Below are positions 61,235-64,000 of a DNA stretch of 64,000 nucleotides, piece by piece (position 1 is the stretch's first letter; each line of letters begins with the position of its first letter). The translations under genes were made by a program, and so were the position numbers. Source of the DNA: Verrucomicrobiota bacterium (GTDB taxonomy: Bacteria > Verrucomicrobiota > Verrucomicrobiia > Opitutales > Opitutaceae); assembly GCA_016235555.1 (NCBI GenBank), contig JACRKC010000016.1:1-64000 (forward strand), given 5' to 3'. Below the pieces are notes generated by a model. The model made no database searches and had not been told where the DNA came from. It saw nothing but the letters and a program-made list of their open reading frames with translations.

Positions 61235-64000
61235 ATGACGACTTCTCCTGTGCGAATCCTGGCGGCAGTGTCGGCGGTGGCCGGGCTGCTGCCGCTGCTC
61301 AACGCAGCCGAAGTGGCGGTGAATTGGATCGAGACGCCACCCGGCGCGGCGACGGGCGTAAGTTTCGGCGTGCCATGGGCGCGCGGGGCGGTGCGGAAGG
61401 AGCAGGCGTTCGCGCTCACGACGGCCGCGGGCAAGGCCCTCCCGGTCCAGACATGGCCGCTCGCGTATTGGCCGGACGGCTCGGTGAAATGGACGGGCGT
61501 GGCGACGGTCGCGCCGACCGAGACCGGTGGGGCGCTGAAGCTCGCGACGACGGATCGCACGGTCGCCGCGGGTCGGGCGCTGGGTGTTCGCACGACCGAG
61601 CGGGCGATCGAAATCGACACAGGCGCGATGCAGTGCCGGCTCGGCACGACGGGTGCCAACCTGATCGAGTCGATCACGATGGACGGACGGGAAGTCGCGC
61701 GCGAAGGGCGGCTTGTGGGCGTGTTGCAGGATGGGCCGGAGATGGACGTGGACAGCGCGCCACGGCGCGAACGGTTCGCGAGCCAGATAGAAAAGGTCGC
61801 CGTCGAGCAGTCCGGCCCGGTGCGCGCGGTGGTGAAGATCGATGGCCGGCATCGCACGGCGCAGAGCGGGCGCGCGTGGCTGCCGTTCAGCGTGCGACTG
61901 TATTTCTACGCGGGCGAAACGGCGATCCGCATGGTGCACACGATCGTCTACGACGGCGACCAGGAGAAGGATCTCATCCGCGGGCTCGGGCTGGCGTTTG
62001 CGGTGCCGTTGCGCGAGCCGTCGTGGAACCGCCACGTGCGTTTCTCCGGTCCCGACGGCGGCCTCTGGGCCGAGCCGATCCAGCCGGGCGGCGGCAACGC
62101 CACGCAGCAGGCCGGCGAGCGATTCGAGGGCGGGCGATTCTACACGGCCAGCGCCACGGAGCAGCATGCGATCTGGAGCGACTTCAAGCTGGCGCAGCCC
62201 ACGGCGGATGGCTTCGCGATCCACAAGCGCACGGGCGCGGCGAGCACGTGGGTGTTTGCCGGCGGCGGCGGGCGGGCCTCGGGTCTGGCGTTTGTCGGCG
62301 ACGTGAGCGGCGGCCTCGCGATCGGTGTGAAGGATTTCTGGCAGAGTCATCCGAGCGGGCTCGAAATCCGTGATGCGGCGAAGGACACGGCGCAGCTCAC
62401 GGCGTGGTTGTGGTCGCCCGACGGTCCGGCGATGGACATGCGGCACTACGCGACGCGCGCACACGGGCTCAACGCCACCTATGAAGACGTGCAGGCCGGC
62501 ATGAGCGTGGCCTACGGCGTGGCGCGCACCAGCGAGCTGACGATTTTTCCGACCGCGGCGGTGCCCGCGAAAGCGGCGATGGTGGCGATAGCGAAGGCGG
62601 CGGAGCGGCGGCCGTTGCTCGCGGCTGCGCCGGCACACCTGCGCGCGGCGGACGTGTTCGGCGTGTGGAGCGTGGTGGATCGGTCGACGCAGATGAAAGC
62701 GGCGATGGAGGATCGGCTCGAGTCCGTGCTCAAGTTCTACCAGCAGCAAGTGGACGAGCGCCGCTGGTATGGGTTCTGGTATTTCGGCGACTTCATTCAC
62801 AGCTACAGCCTCGCGGGGCACGTGTGGTATTACGACTGGGGCGGGCATGCGTGGGACAACACCGAGCTCGGCGTGCCGCTCTGGCTCTGGGCGAGCTACG
62901 TGCGCACGGGCAAGGCGGAGTGGTTCCGCCTCGCCGAGGCGCTCACGCGCAACACGAGCGAGACGTGCGTCTATCATCTCGGCCCGATGGCCGGGCTCGG
63001 CTCGCGGCACAACGTCGTGAAGTGGGGCGATGGCGCCAAGGAGGCGCGCGTGAGCCAGGCGGCGCACTGGCGGCCATTTTATTATCTCACCACGGACGAG
63101 CGCACGGGCGACATCATGCGCGCGCAACTCGCCTCCGACCTCGCCGCGATCAAGCACGACCCGATGCGCCTCGCGCAACCGGTGCTGCCGCAGGACCCGA
63201 AGGTGCCCGGCCGCATCCGCCTCGGTCCCGATTGGTTCGCGCTGGCGGGCAACTGGATGACGGAGTGGGAACGCACGGGCGATCCGAAGTGGCGCGACCG
63301 CATCAACGCCGGCGTCGATTCGATCCTCGCGATGCCTTATTGGCTGCGCTCCGGCGTGCGCAACGGTCTCAACCCCGATCTCGGCAAGGACGCGAACGGA
63401 CAGCCGCGCATCGGTGCGCTGAAAGGCGGCGGCAGCATGACCGTCGGCTACGACCCGGCGACGGGGAAGCTTATCCCGATCCCCGATCCCGTGGTCGGCA
63501 AGCAGGTGCCCGTGAACTACAATCTCTCGACGATCCAGGGCGGCGCGCAGGTGATGTTCGAGCTGGTGCCGCTGCTCGGGCGCGCCGATTTCGCGAAAGC
63601 GTGGCTGCAATACTGCCGCCTCGGCGCCGCGCCGGCGGAAGTGCTCGACCGGGATCGCACGACCGGCACCGAGGGCGCCGATGCAAGCTACGTCGAATCC
63701 GCGCAGGGCGGGCCGCGGCTCGCAGCGTATGCCTACGCGCAGACGAAGAACCGGGCGTTTGCGGATCGCGCGATCGCGGCGTTGGGTCGCGCGCGGGGAG
63801 CGACGCCGCGCCTGGTCAGCGCGCCCGACGTGTTGAATCCGGTGCATGAGTCGCCGGGCATCTCGACCAACGACGCCGCGCAGTCCGGGCTGACGATGAT
63901 CGAGATTCTCGCGCTGTGCGCCGATGCGCTGCCCGCCGAGGCTCCGCCGCCGCCGACCGATTTTCCGGGCCGTGGCCGCCGGGGTGGTGGACCGCCGCCG
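61235..64000 (+). CDS. Exo-rhamnogalacturonan-lyase-like protein (PL26/YetA-like), partial
   Basis: This long frame is open from the ATG at 61235 through the window end (922 codons, no stop), so the gene is cut. It begins with a signal region (MTTSPVRILAAVSAVAGLLPLLNAAE). An N-terminal barrel follows (VNWIETPPGAATGVSFGVPWARGAV..., LPVQTWPLAYWPDGSVKWTGVA), then a beta-sandwich and an alpha/alpha toroid (WYGFWYFGDFIHSY, WYYDWGGHAWDNTELG, GLGSRHNVVKWGDGAKEARVSQ). That order matches PcRGLX/YetA-type exo-rhamnogalacturonan lyases, which release unsaturated galacturonosyl-rhamnose. It ends in a Pro/Gly/Arg-rich linker at the edge. It diverges from a TonB receptor. Confidence 0.85.
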   Translation, partial: MTTSPVRILAAVSAVAGLLPLLNAAEVAVNWIETPPGAATGVSFGVPWARGAVRKEQAFALTTAAGKALPVQTWPLAYWPDGSVKWTGVATVAPTETGGALKLATTDRTVAAGRALGVRTTERAIEIDTGAMQCRLGTTGANLIESITMDGREVAREGRLVGVLQDGPEMDVDSAPRRERFASQIEKVAVEQSGPVRAVVKIDGRHRTAQSGRAWLPFSVRLYFYAGETAIRMVHTIVYDGDQEKDLIRGLGLAFAVPLREPSWNRHVRFSGPDGGLWAEPIQPGGGNATQQAGERFEGGRFYTASATEQHAIWSDFKLAQPTADGFAIHKRTGAASTWVFAGGGGRASGLAFVGDVSGGLAIGVKDFWQSHPSGLEIRDAAKDTAQLTAWLWSPDGPAMDMRHYATRAHGLNATYEDVQAGMSVAYGVARTSELTIFPTAAVPAKAAMVAIAKAAERRPLLAAAPAHLRAADVFGVWSVVDRSTQMKAAMEDRLESVLKFYQQQVDERRWYGFWYFGDFIHSYSLAGHVWYYDWGGHAWDNTELGVPLWLWASYVRTGKAEWFRLAEALTRNTSETCVYHLGPMAGLGSRHNVVKWGDGAKEARVSQAAHWRPFYYLTTDERTGDIMRAQLASDLAAIKHDPMRLAQPVLPQDPKVPGRIRLGPDWFALAGNWMTEWERTGDPKWRDRINAGVDSILAMPYWLRSGVRNGLNPDLGKDANGQPRIGALKGGGSMTVGYDPATGKLIPIPDPVVGKQVPVNYNLSTIQGGAQVMFELVPLLGRADFAKAWLQYCRLGAAPAEVLDRDRTTGTEGADASYVESAQGGPRLAAYAYAQTKNRAFADRAIAALGRARGATPRLVSAPDVLNPVHESPGISTNDAAQSGLTMIEILALCADALPAEAPPPPTDFPGRGRRGGGPPP

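Noticed and set aside
60656-63847. Long minus-strand frame opposite the PL26-like gene
   Set aside because: It is Arg/His/Pro-rich antisense. The plus-strand frame has a signal peptide and ordered enzyme motifs although it has no stop in the window.

Overview
The window reads as a high-GC chromosomal segment of a Verrucomicrobiota bacterium, most likely family Opitutaceae. The case rests on gene content: several very large TonB-dependent receptors (one with the ELSPFEV-type N-terminus that I associate with Opitutaceae), clustered sulfatases, pectin-type polysaccharide lyases, a monomeric isocitrate dehydrogenase, a GldA/GldF/GldG-like ABC operon, and very many intergenic palindromic repeats. 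This is inference from remembered family patterns; no search was run. I saw no tRNA, rRNA, CRISPR array or complete autonomous transposase gene.

Layout. 1-3.8 kb: a repeat and a 1,162-aa protein that may be a pyrophosphate-type PEP carboxykinase. 3.8-4.3 kb: a toxin-antitoxin pair. 4.4-7.7 kb: a Tat-exported Gfo/Idh/MocA oxidoreductase, a PmoA-like (DUF6807) protein and a secreted cupin. 7.9-10.5 kb: a quinone-stress-like module (alpha/beta hydrolase, ring-cleaving dioxygenase, MhqR-like MarR regulator) with operator-like palindromes. 10.5-13.2 kb: rpiB, a HAD phosphatase and an MFS exporter. 13.4-19 kb: the complete 2-oxoglutarate dehydrogenase set (E1, E2, E3). 19.2-21.9 kb: a SUI1/YciH factor, a Uma2 gene followed by a duplicated fragment of the SUI1 gene, a small membrane protein and metF. 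22-26.8 kb: a four-gene ABC/Gldg operon. 27-29.3 kb: a small membrane protein, a cupin and a double-GAF histidine kinase. 29.6-39.8 kb: three sulfatases, a TonB receptor, an esterase and a Cys-containing unknown. 40.2-43.4 kb: a TonB receptor interrupted by an in-frame TGA. 43.7-46.6 kb: a VOC protein, a DUF1826-like protein, a YkgJ-like protein, and a 0.9-kb repeat-rich stretch. 46.6-51.8 kb: icd and a three-domain membrane fusion with its partner gene. 52-57.7 kb: a secreted unknown, a PL10 pectate lyase, lgt, a CNNM/CBS transporter, gcvT and gcvH. 57.9-64 kb: a TonB receptor divergent from an exo-rhamnogalacturonan-lyase-like gene that runs off the window.

Carbon flow can be sketched. Sulfatases, the PL10 lyase, the PL26-like protein and the TonB receptors would import and break down (sulfated) plant or algal polysaccharide. 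RpiB, the oxidoreductase and the PmoA-like protein could handle sugars. Icd, 2-oxoglutarate dehydrogenase and the PEPCK candidate connect to the TCA cycle.

The most striking signal is the repeats. At least eight families of short palindromic elements fill the intergenic gaps. Two elements have terminal inverted repeats and 9-bp target duplications, so they look mobile. Four repeat families also occur inside coding sequences without breaking the frame, adding short peptides such as [18 protein letters not shown] and TPDPKPQTP to lipoamide dehydrogenase, the E2 subunit, isocitrate dehydrogenase and the Gldg operon. Two host genes (SUI1 and VOC) have a second copy of their 3-prime end nearby, with other genes between the copies.
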